This document shows positions 13,227-24,504 of a stretch of DNA of 64,000 nucleotides, in pieces. Source of the DNA: Schistosoma haematobium (Eukaryota; Platyhelminthes; Trematoda; Strigeidida; Schistosomatidae); NCBI RefSeq assembly GCF_000699445.3, contig NC_067195.1, positions 62,533,591 to 62,597,590 on the forward strand, read 5' to 3'. Numbering within the stretch: the stretch's first letter is position 1; each line of letters starts with the position of its first letter. The notes under the pieces are model-generated. The model saw only the letters and a program-made list of their open reading frames with translations, did no database searches and was not told the DNA's origin. The translations under genes and the position numbers were made by a program.

Positions 13227-13385
13227 AGGACTTAGTAGCTAGGTGGATAACGCCATGGCGTTTGTAGCGAACGATACTGGGTTCGAGTCTCAGAGTGAAC
13301 ATCAACTCAGATGCAGTCACATCTAGCTAACGAGTCCCAAATAGGACGAAACGCATGTCCTGGATTCTACTTCTAGTCACTTTAG
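13227..13385 (+). mobile_element. Family A (Smα-like) tRNA-headed hammerhead retroposon
   Basis: A tRNA-like head (agtagctaggtggataacgc, then the B-box-like gggttcgagtctc) is followed by a hammerhead module with the octamer region ACGCATGT and the stem I half ctggattc. The ribozyme core reads CTAACGAG instead of CTGANGAG, so it should be inactive. It lies about 145 bases upstream of exon C of the MYT1-like gene, on the same strand. Confidence 0.7.
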
Positions 13386-13529
13386 TTTTTTTTCAGTTAT
13401 ATATCTACAACTGTATCAACTGTCACTCTCATTTATGATAGCTTATTCACTAAGAGTATCAAATACACACTTCAATATTTTCCTATGTATATTTTTTAAT
13501 ATGTTGATATTTTGATTGATTTATAACAG

Positions 13530-13597
13530 TTTTTCTGGTTGTCCTCTTGCAAGTCGAAATCGAAGCAGACAATCAAAGCGGCCGTTATCACCACAAA
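13530..13597 (+). CDS. MYT1: MYT1/ST18-family zinc-finger protein, exon C (end of the finger and basic linker)
   Basis: The exon begins after a tttataacag acceptor with the single base T that completes the split Ser codon (AG|T), and ends at a GTAAGT donor. It encodes SFSGCPLASRNRSRQSKRPL, then SPQ. SFSGCPLA completes the C2HC finger begun on the previous exon, with the last zinc-binding Cys in SGC. A strongly basic stretch (RNRSRQSKR) follows that could act as a nuclear localisation signal. The final base A is joined by AA from the next exon to form Lys. The upstream intron (8484-13529) is 5.0 kb and carries only AT-rich sequence and degenerate repeats. Confidence is high because the splice phases and the finger consensus agree independently. 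Confidence 0.9.
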
Positions 13598-14373
13598 GTA
13601 AGTCAATATTTTCTTTATGTAGACAGTTTTACCATTTTAATATTGAAATTTAAAGATCAAAACATGATTTTTATACGAAGTAAATGAGGAATTGATATAT
13701 CAGTGAAATAATTATCGATCAACAATCTTTAATTTGAACTACGTTTTACGGAAGTAGATAACATCAACACATGGGACAGAATTATTGTCGTAATCAACAG
13801 TTAAATTCTTTTCACATTAGAATAAAGTTAGTGTTTAAGGATCCAAGTTATATAATACTGGTTTCCTTGTGAATTTACAGACTTTATTCGCTTTACCGAA
13901 TCTGAACTGTGTAGATAAAAGTGTTTTTAATACAACAGAATGTTTATTTCAATGTTACTTTAGATACCGAATCCAAAAGTTGTTTAGATTAATGCATGTA
14001 ACCTTGAAAATTGGGAAATTCTAAGAAAACAGTAATGGTTTGTAATTGATCAGGCAGATTAGAAAACATCAGTACGTCCATTTCTAAAATAAATCAAAAA
14101 CACTAACAAGTCAGAGGTGTTACAGGAGGTTTTTGGTTTTATATACAAACAATAAAACAGTTAGTAAACCAATGAAAACGTAGTCTCCATTCGCAACGAT
14201 CAAAAAAAGTATCCAAAGTTCAATAGGTCTCTTCGCGTCATAATTATTTAATGGGATACTTTGATAACCAGTATCTTCAGACAGTATTTACAAGATTAAA
14301 TAAAACCACAAATCTTTTCTTATCTGAGACAGATATTGTCGGTATAACACTGATTTACAGTTTATTGTAAAGG

Positions 14374-14990
14374 ATCTGAAGGCAAGGATGGACAAAGAAA
14401 GGGCAGCATCTCTAAAATTAAAGAAACATATGAAATTCAAAACAACTGTCAACCAACATCTAAGTCACAACCATCAATATGAACGTCCAAACAGTTCTAC
14501 TGTATGGAGCTGAAACTTCAAGAACTAATGCAACCATCATCATCAAAATACTACAAGTACTTATAAACTATTGTTCACGCAAGATATTCAGTGTCCGTTG
14601 GTTGGATACAATCAACAACAGCTTGCTGCGGACGGGAACAAATCAGCTTCCAAATGAAGAGAAAATTACGAAAAGATGATGGAAGTGGACAGGACATACA
14701 TTACAGAAATCACCAATCTGTATCACAAGTCAAGCGTTAACTTGGAATCCTGAAGGAAAGGAAAGCAAAGGAAAGAGGAAGACCAAAGAACACACTGAAA
14801 CGGGAATCGGAGGCAGACATCAAACGAATGAATAGAAATTTTGAACAACTGGAAAGAATTGCATAGGACAGATTTCGATGTTGAATGCTGGTGAGTGGCC
14901 TATTCTTCTTCACGAAAGGTAACAGGTGTAATTACTTAAGTAAGTAAGTGAGTGAGTGAGTGCGTAGGTAAGTAAGTAAGTAAGTAAAGG
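14374..14990 (+). mobile_element. Decayed 3' fragment of the RTE-like retrotransposon with GTAA/GTGA tail
   Basis: The sequence aligns by eye with the second half of the element at 7.3 kb. Recognisable blocks include [14 protein letters not shown] and RWLDTINNSLL (14479-14679), then WNPEG near 14750, but stops and frame shifts interrupt it. It ends in gtaacaggtgtaattac, then a long gtaa/gtga microsatellite (14936-14990), the family's typical tail. The 7-mer gtaaagg occurs at both ends (14367-14373 and 14984-14990) and may be part of a target duplication. It lies 158 bases upstream of exon D. Confidence 0.8.
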
Positions 14991-15147
14991 TTCTTATTTA
15001 AAATACTAGGCATGAATTCATAATCTCTAATTGTTAGATGTACTTTGTTTTCAAGAGTGAATATTTCGATTTTATCTAAAAGAAAAAATCATTTCACAGT
15101 ATTTCAGTGTTATTTCATCTTTTTATTATTTATTTTTTATGATAAAG

Positions 15148-16117
15148 AAATTGAAACACGTCATAAATCAAATCACTTTGGTGTAAATCATGAAAGTAGT
15201 AATACCTCATTTTCTAAAAAATTTTGTCAATCAAATAGTTTAAATAGTAAGTTAAATCCATGTCATTCATCACATTCAACATTATCCACATCATCATTAC
15301 CATTAACTGATTTCATGAAACAATCACAACAATTTCAAGGAATACCTTCAACAGATTTATTTGCAAACATTCCTCTTGAAAATATGAATCATATTGAATC
15401 AACAAATTCAAATCATTTAATTCATGAATTCTCTGATTCATTTTCTAAATCAATTTATAACTTATTACCTAATCTTATAAATACACCACAGTTTTCAAAT
15501 TTATTAAATTGTTCAACTACAATGACTAATAATGACAGTAATATGGTTAATTTATATCATAATTCACAAACTCTCTATCCCACGTTTAATTCATCTTCAT
15601 TCATTAATAATAATGATAATAATAATGATTCAAATGTGAAAGATTCCTTACCATTATCAAATATTTTAGAAAAATCCACTTCATATAATTTAAATTTACC
15701 ACAATATGATATATTTCAACATTCATTCATATATCATTATCCATACAAGGGTAAAAATTTAATACCAACAAAATTAATGGATACTAATCATAATATTATT
15801 AATAATAATGTAACATCTGAGAAATCAACTATATTATCACAAATTAATTATGGATTAGAAAATGTTTTAATTAATGATCATCATTTCTTGATAAATCAAT
15901 ATTCACCAACATCATCATCATCATCATCGTCAACAACAACAACATCATCACCACCAACAACAACAACATCTTTATCATCATCATCAATGTATCATTCATA
16001 TACTGATTTAAACAAAAATTATTCAACATCTAATTCTATATGTATTGAAAATAAATTAGAATATCCGATAGATTTATCCGTACATTCAAAGAACCAATTA
16101 GAAAATAATGATAAAAT
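15148..16117 (+). CDS. MYT1: MYT1/ST18-family zinc-finger protein, exon D (long Ser/Asn-rich region with PIDLSV)
   Basis: This open frame of 970 nt follows a pyrimidine-rich stretch and an AAAG acceptor, and its first two bases complete the Lys codon opened by exon C. The product is rich in Ser, Asn, Thr and His, with Asn repeats (about 15604-15630) and a Ser/Thr run coded by tca/aca repeats (about 15905-15990). This is typical of disordered regions of schistosome transcription factors. Near the end, 16065-16082 encodes PIDLSV, which fits the PxDLS form of CtBP-corepressor docking motifs; a CtBP interaction is inference. The frame reaches a TAA at 16119, but a GTAATT donor at 16118 leaves phase 2, which matches the next exon exactly. 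The open frame also extends upstream to about 15045, but that part is hydrophobic and looks like a translated polypyrimidine tract, so 15148 is preferred. An RTE-like fragment ends about 160 bases upstream. Confidence 0.75.
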
Positions 16118-16175
16118 GTAATTATTACGTAGTATATTTTGATTATTATTATTATTATCTGCTCATTAATGACTG

Positions 16176-16518
16176 ACTTCAAGGGGCATTTCCTGGAGTT
16201 CTAGTGAGAAGCCATGACCAATGGAGTTCAACCAGATCTGTTGTGAGGTAGTAACTCACTGATGATAATGGTGGACGGTGGTGTAATTTCGTGGATTGGT
16301 TGAAGATAGACATTAACGCCGTTGAATGCTGGCTAGCTCAGTGATTAAGAGGTTAACTGTTCATGATCAAGACCAATAGGTCATGAGTTCGGATCCATTT
16401 GGCGAGAACATGGATGCGCATTGTTGAGGAGTCCCACACTAGGAACAAACAGCCGTCTAGTGCTCTAACGTTTTCCATGGTGATTTAGCTTTTATTAACT
16501 CACGAATTCAACTATAAA
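16176..16518 (+). mobile_element. Family B tRNA-headed hammerhead retroposon, long copy
   Basis: The order is a 5' body (gagaagccatgaccaatgga onward), a tRNA-like head (gctggctagctcagtgatta, then a degraded B box), a hammerhead module and a tail with gttttccatggtg. The ribozyme core is broken (TTGAGGAG and ACAAAC), so self-cleavage is not expected. It lies in the intron between exons D and E of the MYT1-like gene, on the same strand. Confidence 0.75.
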
Positions 16519-17525
16519 AGTATATTAAATAGTTTGATAAGTGCTATCTTAGGATTAAATAAATTATATCAAACTGTTATATAATCACAAAAATATGAAA
16601 AAGAAATAATACTTCAGGATCCTAGTATCATTTTGTCTATATTAACAAATCTGGTTGAGAAATTAGCTCTGTTTATTAATTAAATGGAAGGAGTAAATAA
16701 AGAAACATTATATGATTTAACATAAATATCATATGAAGTACATACATGATTCAGGACAATCCAGTTTGTTTCTCAATGGTTCTTAAACTAATAATACTTC
16801 TTGACGAAGTCGCTTCGACATTTCGACAAAATTATTTCTAAGTAAGCGTCGGTCTAGTTACAAGGTGTTAGCTTGTATTTCTAGTCTTTAATTTCAGAAA
16901 TGAACAGTATAAAGAATCCTCATACGTTTCTATTCAGAACTGTTCGTCATAAAGTAAGGAATTTAATGAGTAGGATACTTTATAATCTGTAAATATTTTG
17001 AAAGACAAAATTAATAAATTGTAACTTCGGATTGTAATTGTTTGTATATGATTTACTTTCTATAACGGCATTTTGCTCAAATTTAGACAGAATCGCATAA
17101 GACTACCTTTAAGGTTGCTAATGAGTTTGAAATGAATGCATATAATTGAGCATAATTCCCATGCATACATTTTCCTACTCATATTTTACTTTGGAAGTCC
17201 GTCTTACAATCAGTTGATCATGTTTCTTCCAATGTGATCAAGAGAAGTACATGAGATGCAACTGAATTCTCTACTCGTACGCTAATCAATTACATCAATA
17301 TACACACGAATGCATTTGTACATTTTAGTGGCTTCCTCTTTAGTTTGAATAACTGGTTAATTAATGTAAATATGTGACTTAAAGCTAAGTAAATAATAGT
17401 GTGTAACTGACTGATGTTATATTGAAATGACTCAGTCCTTCTTGATTATACAACTTTCTTCCAAATATTGTTAACTAAATTGTATTTATTAATTATTTAT
17501 CCATTTTTTTCATTCTCATCAATAG

Positions 17526-17898
17526 TGATAATGTGCCAACGGATAAAATAATTGGTCGATCATTTGAAATTGATAATCTATGCCCGGAATTACATGAATC
17601 TAAAAAAGAAGTAAAGAATTTATCTTCAACTATGAAATTAATGAATCCAAACAACAATAATACCATAGCTACTTCTCATCCCCCTACTATTCACAGTTTT
17701 ACAGATATGCATCATTCAAAAAATTCATCTCTAAACTCCAATAGTTTTCTAGGTGGAGCTTTATCATCAGTCGATGTGCTTTCAAATAAAAAACATATTT
17801 ATGCAAACAAAAAGCATTCTACTAACATGGGATGTTTAAATCTATTACAAGGAAGGTCAGAATTCGAAGCAGCAAACGTTCTTTTTGCATTCAACTAG
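17526..17898 (+). CDS. MYT1: MYT1/ST18-family zinc-finger protein, exon E (probable terminal exon)
   Basis: The exon begins after a ttctcatcaatag acceptor with one base (T) that completes an Ile codon split by the preceding donor. The reading frame then stays open for about 124 codons to a TAG at 17896-17898. The sequence is Ser/Asn-rich like exon D (for example MNPNNNNTIATSHPP), which supports one continuous protein. An AATAAA at 17949-17954, about 50 bases past the stop, is a plausible polyadenylation signal. No further CPTPGC-type finger could be found downstream in the window, so this model ends without the second finger cluster of vertebrate MYT1. Alternative donors exist inside the exon (GTAAAG at 17611 and GTCAGA at 17856). 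Use of the first would allow an in-phase join to an open frame at 18244-18450. The coding call is fairly safe; the end is not. Confidence 0.62.
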
Positions 17899-17948
17899 GA
17901 ATTTATGAGAGATATACATAAAACCAGAAGATTTTCACTTCCAATAAT

Positions 17949-17954
17949 AATAAA
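17949..17954 (+). terminator. Candidate polyadenylation signal of the MYT1-like gene
   Basis: A canonical AATAAA lies about 50 bases after the stop codon of exon E. In an AT-rich genome this hexamer is common, so its position relative to the stop is the only support. Confidence 0.35.
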
Positions 17955-18243
17955 AGGAAGGTAACAGAAATCACAGTACTTTTCACAAACTTACCATATT
18001 TCAAATATATACTTTTAGTATTAGATCTATAGGAAATCAGATATAGCGTACATGTATACCGAGTTATTTGGCTTCATGGACATAAAGTATATGTAAAAAG
18101 AAGACATTATTGATATTATCACTTAGCTTATTGCTCTGGTTGGTTGATGATGATTAATTTGTAACTTAGAGCGTGTATTCGTTGTGCTAATAATTTTTGC
18201 TGCATATTTCATAAATGAAGTTTCATAGCTGTTCTTGTTTCAG

Positions 18244-18450
18244 ATATATGATTTCTGGGAATTAAAGAAGCATTACTTTTGCCATTCATCCCTAGAATTG
18301 CTTGAAGGGGCACTAAAAACTAGTAGCCTACAAATGAATACCTCAAATTATCGTAATGTACTTAGGATTTTCTCGTGGCTGTTTGAAATACATTTTAGTA
18401 GTGTAAGATCTCTCATTGAAGATGAATTAATCACTAGAATTAGAAGCTAA
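18244..18450 (+). CDS. Possible alternative terminal exon, unrecognised product
   Basis: An open frame of 68 codons starts directly after a good acceptor (cttgtttcag) and ends in TAA at 18448-18450, where the stop overlaps an AATAAA. The peptide begins IYDFWELKKHYFCHSSLELL and resembles nothing I know. It begins in phase 0, so it could be spliced to exon E if the GTAAAG donor at 17611 were used. Open frames of this length occur by chance throughout the window, so this is weak. Confidence 0.2.
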   Translation: MYDFWELKKHYFCHSSLELLEGALKTSSLQMNTSNYRNVLRIFSWLFEIHFSSVRSLIEDELITRIRS

Positions 18451-18454
18451 TAAA

Positions 18455-20977
18455 ACTACTGTCTTATTATTCACTGATATACCAATAAGAGACTTACCAT
18501 TTATCCTTATGAAAAAAAAGACGGTTGTCGGTAATTTCTGAGTAGTTCAAGTATTCTTTGTCTATTTTAATTAAATTTTCAGTATCTGAGTTTTCTTTTT
18601 TCTGGAAGTAAAAAGAAGTTGAATATTAACGTTCTCAATTTGATGAATGAAACCTAACCTTTACATCCTTCAAACTGGATAATGGAAGATTTATTTTTTT
18701 TACTTTTCAGTCATATATATTCATCCTGCATTTAATGAATACGTGCCGTAATATGGTCCTTCATTACTTCAACCGACAAATCAATTTGAGGCTAATCCTA
18801 TTCGCTTAACCAAATTATTTCAATCTACAATTTATACTACTAACAATGCTTATCAACAGTAAAGTATTGAAATAGAAATTCAGAAGATACCTATAGTTTC
18901 AAATTAACTTGGAATATATGTGTTAGACTAGTTTCGATATCTTTAATCATTGTATTGTACAGACACTTTACTATTTAACCTATTTACTAAAGTTTTAAAG
19001 GTACAAACAGTTTTTATCGTCACTTTCTGTGTTACTTCACTAGTGGAAGCTATAGAATGACAAAAAATATTTTAAATTGGATTGAATAAAAATCAAACAG
19101 TCGATTTGATAACGATTACACTTTTGTGAATTTATATTCAACCATATAAATTTCTTCAGTAATTAATGACTTTAATTCGTCACTATTATGCACTTCAATC
19201 TATTGTAGGAGTACGTCAAATTTGCTTTCTGTTTGGAAATATCGATCTATAATTAAAAAAGAAGTTAGCTGAATTTTATAATTCATAAGTTAAGGTTATG
19301 AGCTAAAGAAAAAAAAGAGAACTTCGATCTTCACTTAGTTTCACAATTTAAATCAATAATTGAAGATATGGTTCTTATACCTCACTTTTCAATAGAATAG
19401 AGAATACCATCAGCTTTCATTACATTTTTTGTACTAAGGTGTTATTCTTGGAAAATGTGAAAATTGTCTGACATCAAATAAGTAATGTTATTTATAGATG
19501 CTTGAATTCTCAATATCACTATAAGTCTTGGATTAACTTAGATCACATATATGCATCCATACTATTTATATGGATATAATAGCTTATGAAATAATGAGGA
19601 AAATGTGAAGTACGAAAAGACACCGTGGGTGATGGATTTTTGATTCTGAATGATTAAATTGATGAGCCTTCACACTGAATATGCTGTTAGACTCTAATTA
19701 AGGAAGTTTTTTAAAACATCTCTGTTGAGTTAGTCAAATTTTGCTTTCAGGTAAAGTATTATGTTAATTTTAAGTGCTATAAATCATATAACCATATTAT
19801 AGAATCTGAAAACAAATTAAATACTCTTATTGCGTATGAAAATGTCATTTTTCTCACATTTTCTTATTGTTGATAAGTATCAGAATAAGGTATTCTCATC
19901 AGAATGCAGTGTTAATACAATCCACAAGAATCGGACCTAACTATTGGCCAAGTGATTTAGCTTTTTTTAAACACAACTTGTGTAGATAGTCACTGATTTG
20001 AGAGTTTCGGCAAGAAAAGGTTTAGATGAATAAGTGTTATTAAAAAAGGCTGAAAGTTATTTACAACGTTACCACATCAAAGATGTCTTCATATAGATTA
20101 GTATCACCGGTATCAAATACTGTATTTACAAAATAAAAGATTGAGATGGAACTTTCGGATTATTATTCTCATTCTTAAGGTCGGGTTACAATCACACATA
20201 GATCACGCACTATAGGGGATGGCCCAATTAATAATAACAGCATCAAATTGAAATAGATGAAAAACAGTATTTTTTAACTACAGTTCAAAGAGTCTTCCAT
20301 ATATGGAGATCAATCAATTGTGATTAGTCTTCTATATACTTTTGGAAATTCGATTGTCATCTATGTAACCAGTTTTAGAAGTTTTGGAAATACATAACTC
20401 TGATTTTATTGACCTTTCACACATGCTTATTCATAAATAATTTAGTTACAAACACTAATCTTTAGATTAAGACACATTAACATCACAACAACACATACGT
20501 AGTTACGTAACATTTCAATTGGATTACTTTAATTCTTCGATTATGAAAACAAATCTTACTTCTATATGAGTTTGACAATTAACGATTTTAATTTAAATAC
20601 TTTAAAACTATAAATCCTGTCGATAAATTCAAGTAGTACAATTATTAGGTGAGGTTAATCAGAGCAGCATGGTATGTTAACACTGTGTATATTGGCTTAT
20701 TAAGATATTTACGTGAGAAATAAAGGTTAAACTAGGTAATCGAGAACATAAGTAAAACCTAAGATAGTAAGTAAAAATATTTTTAATTCCAACGAGCTGA
20801 TTGTTAAAATTAAATCATTTTTTTACCAGAACAGACTTATTGTAAATACAAACTACTTTTGAATATGTAAGGGTATTAAGTTTGTCTTACAGTGTTCCTA
20901 CTTGCTCCCTTTTCACTCCTTTGTATATTATTTTATACTACTTATTTACATTCAGTAAGCAGTTGTATTCCCAACAA
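18455..20977. other. AT-rich spacer downstream of the MYT1-like gene
   Basis: No gene, RNA or repeat family could be recognised in this 2.5-kb stretch. Confidence 0.4.
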
Positions 20978-21458
20978 TGTTTACACTTACGTTGTAACGC
21001 AAGTTGTCGTGTAATATTCTGAAATGTTCACATATACTTATAACGTTTATTGTACTTATCATTGTATTTATCATTATAATCACTGTACCTTGATCGCTGT
21101 AGCGGTTATCCACAGTTTTGTGCATTTGTTTAAACGCAACAGTTTCCATATTGTTTTGCTCTTGGTTCGGGTTTCGATTGTTCATAAACTGTTATCAAAT
21201 TTAGACACACCTACTAGCTGTCCTTTGTACTATCGTATGTTGTAGTTATTGTTTATGTTAATGTTACAGGAAGCCTTTTCATTTTCATACTTGAAGGACG
21301 CGTTTTAATGTCCCAGACACCTCACAAGTTGAGGTTTGTAACTAAATTTTGTGTATTAATCAATAAAGAACCGCTATTGTAGACAAATCGTTGTTTTGCA
21401 AACTTCGGTTTTGCGCGTATCTCAATCGGGTGACTTGGACGCTTCGATAGATCTAACA
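20978..21458 (+). mobile_element. Probable solo LTR of an LTR retrotransposon
   Basis: The segment begins TGT and ends ACA. It differs in composition from its flanks and has a caataaagaacc polyadenylation-type signal near 21360 about 100 bases before the end, followed by a GC-richer stretch (ttcggttttgcgcgtatctc onward) like the R/U5 part of a Gypsy-type LTR. No gag or pol sequence is seen on either side, and no clear target duplication. The boundaries and the class are inferred from layout only. Confidence 0.4.
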
Positions 21459-22977
21459 GAGGGTAAATTGAATTTTAATAGTGGTTAGTGCATGTGCGGA
21501 TCTAACTGTTCACATTAGACCAATTTTACAAAGCACCACATACTATTAATTTCAATCGTTACAACAATTATTGTGTTAGGGCCGAAATTCACTAGACAGC
21601 TGATGAATTGTGATTTCAAACAGAATCTAGACAAATTAATGGACAATAAAACTTCTGTACAAATGTCTATTTTCCTCTCAGCTGAATGGTATGATGATGT
21701 TAACATATTTATCTGTGTGAAATTCATAGTATACCTCAATACACTAAAGTATTTTCATCTGTTTTCTCGCTTTCAGTCAGCAGCAAATATATATCAACAT
21801 TTTATTTAGTAGTTATGCTTTACGTAGTCACTGTATTATTCCAATTTGGATAAGTTAAGAATTTGAAATCTTATTTTATACTTCAGTGGTGCCGAATGAT
21901 CTCACTCTAATTTGATCGTATGATGATTGCGATCGAAACATACATATCGCCAACCCTAATTTATAATCATAGACTTAAATCGCGTTAGTGAACAACAGAA
22001 TTAAATAAGCCAAATACGAGGATGAATTTCGAATACGTGTATTTCATACAACCATTGGTCTGGGCAGAGATTCAGAATAAGAAGTGGCAAAGCAAAAAGG
22101 AAAAGGCGAAGCGAAATGAAATGATGTTCAGTGGAGAAGGCATGTGAGGTAACTCCATTTGATAAAGCGTTACTCAATATTTATATTCAGACGAAAATGA
22201 ATTACAGAGACGTGATAAACACTTAACACACAAACAATCATATAACAACAGTCAAAGTTAATAAGAGAATAAGTGAAAAGGTCACAATGTGGCTTGAGAA
22301 GAATAAATAAATTGGTTTGTCCAGAAGCTAGAACAGCCTATGTTGACTTGACATAGCACCAAAAACTACAGTACAATTTATTCAACTCTTTTATTCAGTA
22401 CATTTATCAGTGGACACTTAACTGAACATTATTAAGTGAAAGTTCATGTACACCCATAGAAAATTGAATTAATACTTTCATTTATGATTTTGATAACGAA
22501 TAGAACAATCAGCCCTATGGAATATTTTTATGTATAATTTTGACTACTTATAAGTAAGTAAATAAATCATTCAAAATATTACCGCGTTGTTAATATCTGG
22601 ATTCTACAATGTTGCCACAATTTGTTTCACTATAATAACTATGATGCTTCGAGATATATTGTATTGTGAAAGAATATTTCTAACAGCTTACCGAACCTGT
22701 ATTGATACAAAATATAAGTATGCAAAATCTACATATTAGTCACAAGTTGTTATTAACGTTATTTTAATGTCTGTGTATCTAAAAAAATCACATATAATTG
22801 TTCTGTGATAAAGGAAACTGAATCACTATTATTAGAAAATGTCAAAGAGGAGAAAATCATTTTTTATAGCTGCTGAAGAGAATTGCTGATGTAAAGGATC
22901 GAATTCAATTTAATCGAACACGGACAATTATACTACTTTGATACAGACAATACAAAATGATCAATAAAAATTTAAAA
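21459..22977. other. AT-rich spacer; no gene recognised
   Basis: A purine-rich stretch near 22070-22140 (aagtggcaaagcaaaaagga onward) may belong to an old repeat. Nothing else was recognised. Confidence 0.3.
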
Positions 22978-23150
22978 TTCCGACGAATATCATGGACTTA
23001 ACCGACCATTCAACAATTAGAAGTCCTGGACGACGGTTCCGTTTTAGTATGTGACTCCTCAGGTTTTTCATGTTTTTAATGGGGATTTCACTTAGGCCGA
23101 TTCCTGATTTCTACGGTAAAAATACTACAATCTCCACAAATCCCCATACT
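22978..23150 (-). mobile_element. Family B retroposon fragments
   Basis: 22985-23075 is the hammerhead part on the minus strand, with core CTGAGGAG but GGAAC in place of GAAAC, so it should be inactive. 23105-23150 resembles the family tail on the plus strand (tactacaatctccacaaatc). The two orientations meet within this short stretch. Confidence 0.55.
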
Positions 23151-23365
23151 GAAACTAAATTGTGTCTGGAATTTTTGATATTGTATAATTACAGATTGTA
23201 GGGAAATGATGAGCACCTAATTGAATCAGAAGAAATCATGCTTTTTCATTCAAACAACAATTCGTTTTCCTTCATATTGATGAAAGAAACTATGTGTATA
23301 ATAAACGATTGAATAATCATAAAACAAGTAATTGACACATCTAATAAACAGTAAAACTTAGTATT

Positions 23366-23520
23366 CCAGGACCGATTATCCTGGATTCAGATCCCACATG
23401 CAGGATCGTGGATGCGCACTGCTGAGGAGTCTTAACCTGGGACGAAACGGTAGTCTATTGCTTCCGGGTTTTCCACAGTGGTCTAACTTACGTCGACTCT
23501 TGAATTTAACTATTCAGAAT
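23366..23520 (+). mobile_element. Family B retroposon, truncated
   Basis: The hammerhead is preceded by a short piece of tRNA-like sequence. CTGAGGAG, GACGAAAC and a GTC triplet are present, but stem III and stem I carry mismatches (ACGGTAGT; ctattgc against gcactg). The ribozyme is probably weak. Confidence 0.65.
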
Positions 23521-23910
23521 AAACACTCATTTTTTTATTTAATGTACAGTGAACTTTTCATCCATCAGAAGGGTGTACCGATAAGGGTAGTAAATCAAAA
23601 TTGTTACTGAGAAAATTAACTGTTTCAAACTTAGTCAATGATCTGATATTTATTACAAATAAAAGAACTGATTTCTATAATAAAAAAAGTACCATAAAAA
23701 GTTGGTTAAAGCTCAAACTAAATGAACTGCTTATATTCACAGACTAATGGTATTTCTCACGGCTTCATTTAGAACTTTTTATTGAGCTCAGAAAATAGAA
23801 AACAATGTACATTGAAAATATGTATGAAGTGATACTATACATCTACCGATCAGCTATCTATATTTGAGTAGGTAATCCTTTATTTTCCACTAATAAGTCA
23901 CAAGCTTTAT

Positions 23911-24252
23911 AAGTAAAGATGGATAATGGCTAGCAGTGGTATCCAGGACTCGCGTTTCGTCCTATTTGAAACTCGACAGTAATCTGCACAGGATGCACAT
24001 ATGCCAATAAGAAACTGATCAATCTGCAGTTCTACACAACAATGGAAGCATACAAGCAAACAGTACCAAGTGAATTTAAAGTTCACCCCATTGTACAAGC
24101 AGGTGGCCATCAGAACTCAATAGGTAAGTAGATTACGCGATGGCGTTTGAAGCCAACGGTACTGAGATGCAGGTACATCCAACTGACGAGTCCCAAACAA
24201 GACGAGACGCGAGTCCCGAATTCGACTGCTAGCCACTAACCATATTTGCTTT
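23911..24252. mobile_element. Family A element with inverted ends, each carrying a hammerhead module
   Basis: The left end (minus strand) and right end (plus strand) both contain the block gctagcagt...ccag/aattc plus hammerhead sequence, so the outer 65 or so bases are imperfect inverted repeats. Between them are the family A body (gcacatatgccaataagaaa onward) and a tRNA-like part (gtagattacgcgatggcgt). Both ribozyme cores are mutated: the left lacks A6 of CTGA and the right has GAGAC for GAAAC. A 67-codon open frame across it is fortuitous. Confidence 0.65.
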
Positions 24253-24504
24253 TTTATTATTTAGATAAATAAATAAAAACTATACAACAAAGATAAATGA
24301 TTGTTAATAGAACTATTTTGGTCGGGATCATTTCATAAAACTTTAATCTATTTCATATAATGACTATAACTTTTGTTATTCTTTTAATAACCTACATGAA
24401 TATTGATTTAGTCAGATAAAATTTAGTAAATGATTTCATATTACTTCTTATAGTTATCTTAAATTAATGTATGAAGCTTAGTTAATTTCAATATTCATAG
24501 TACT

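Noticed and set aside
15045..15147. Upstream extension of the exon D open frame starting at a potential initiation codon
   Set aside because: It encodes a hydrophobic run unlike the rest. It looks like a translated polypyrimidine tract before an acceptor, and the acceptor at 15148 fits the phase of exon C.
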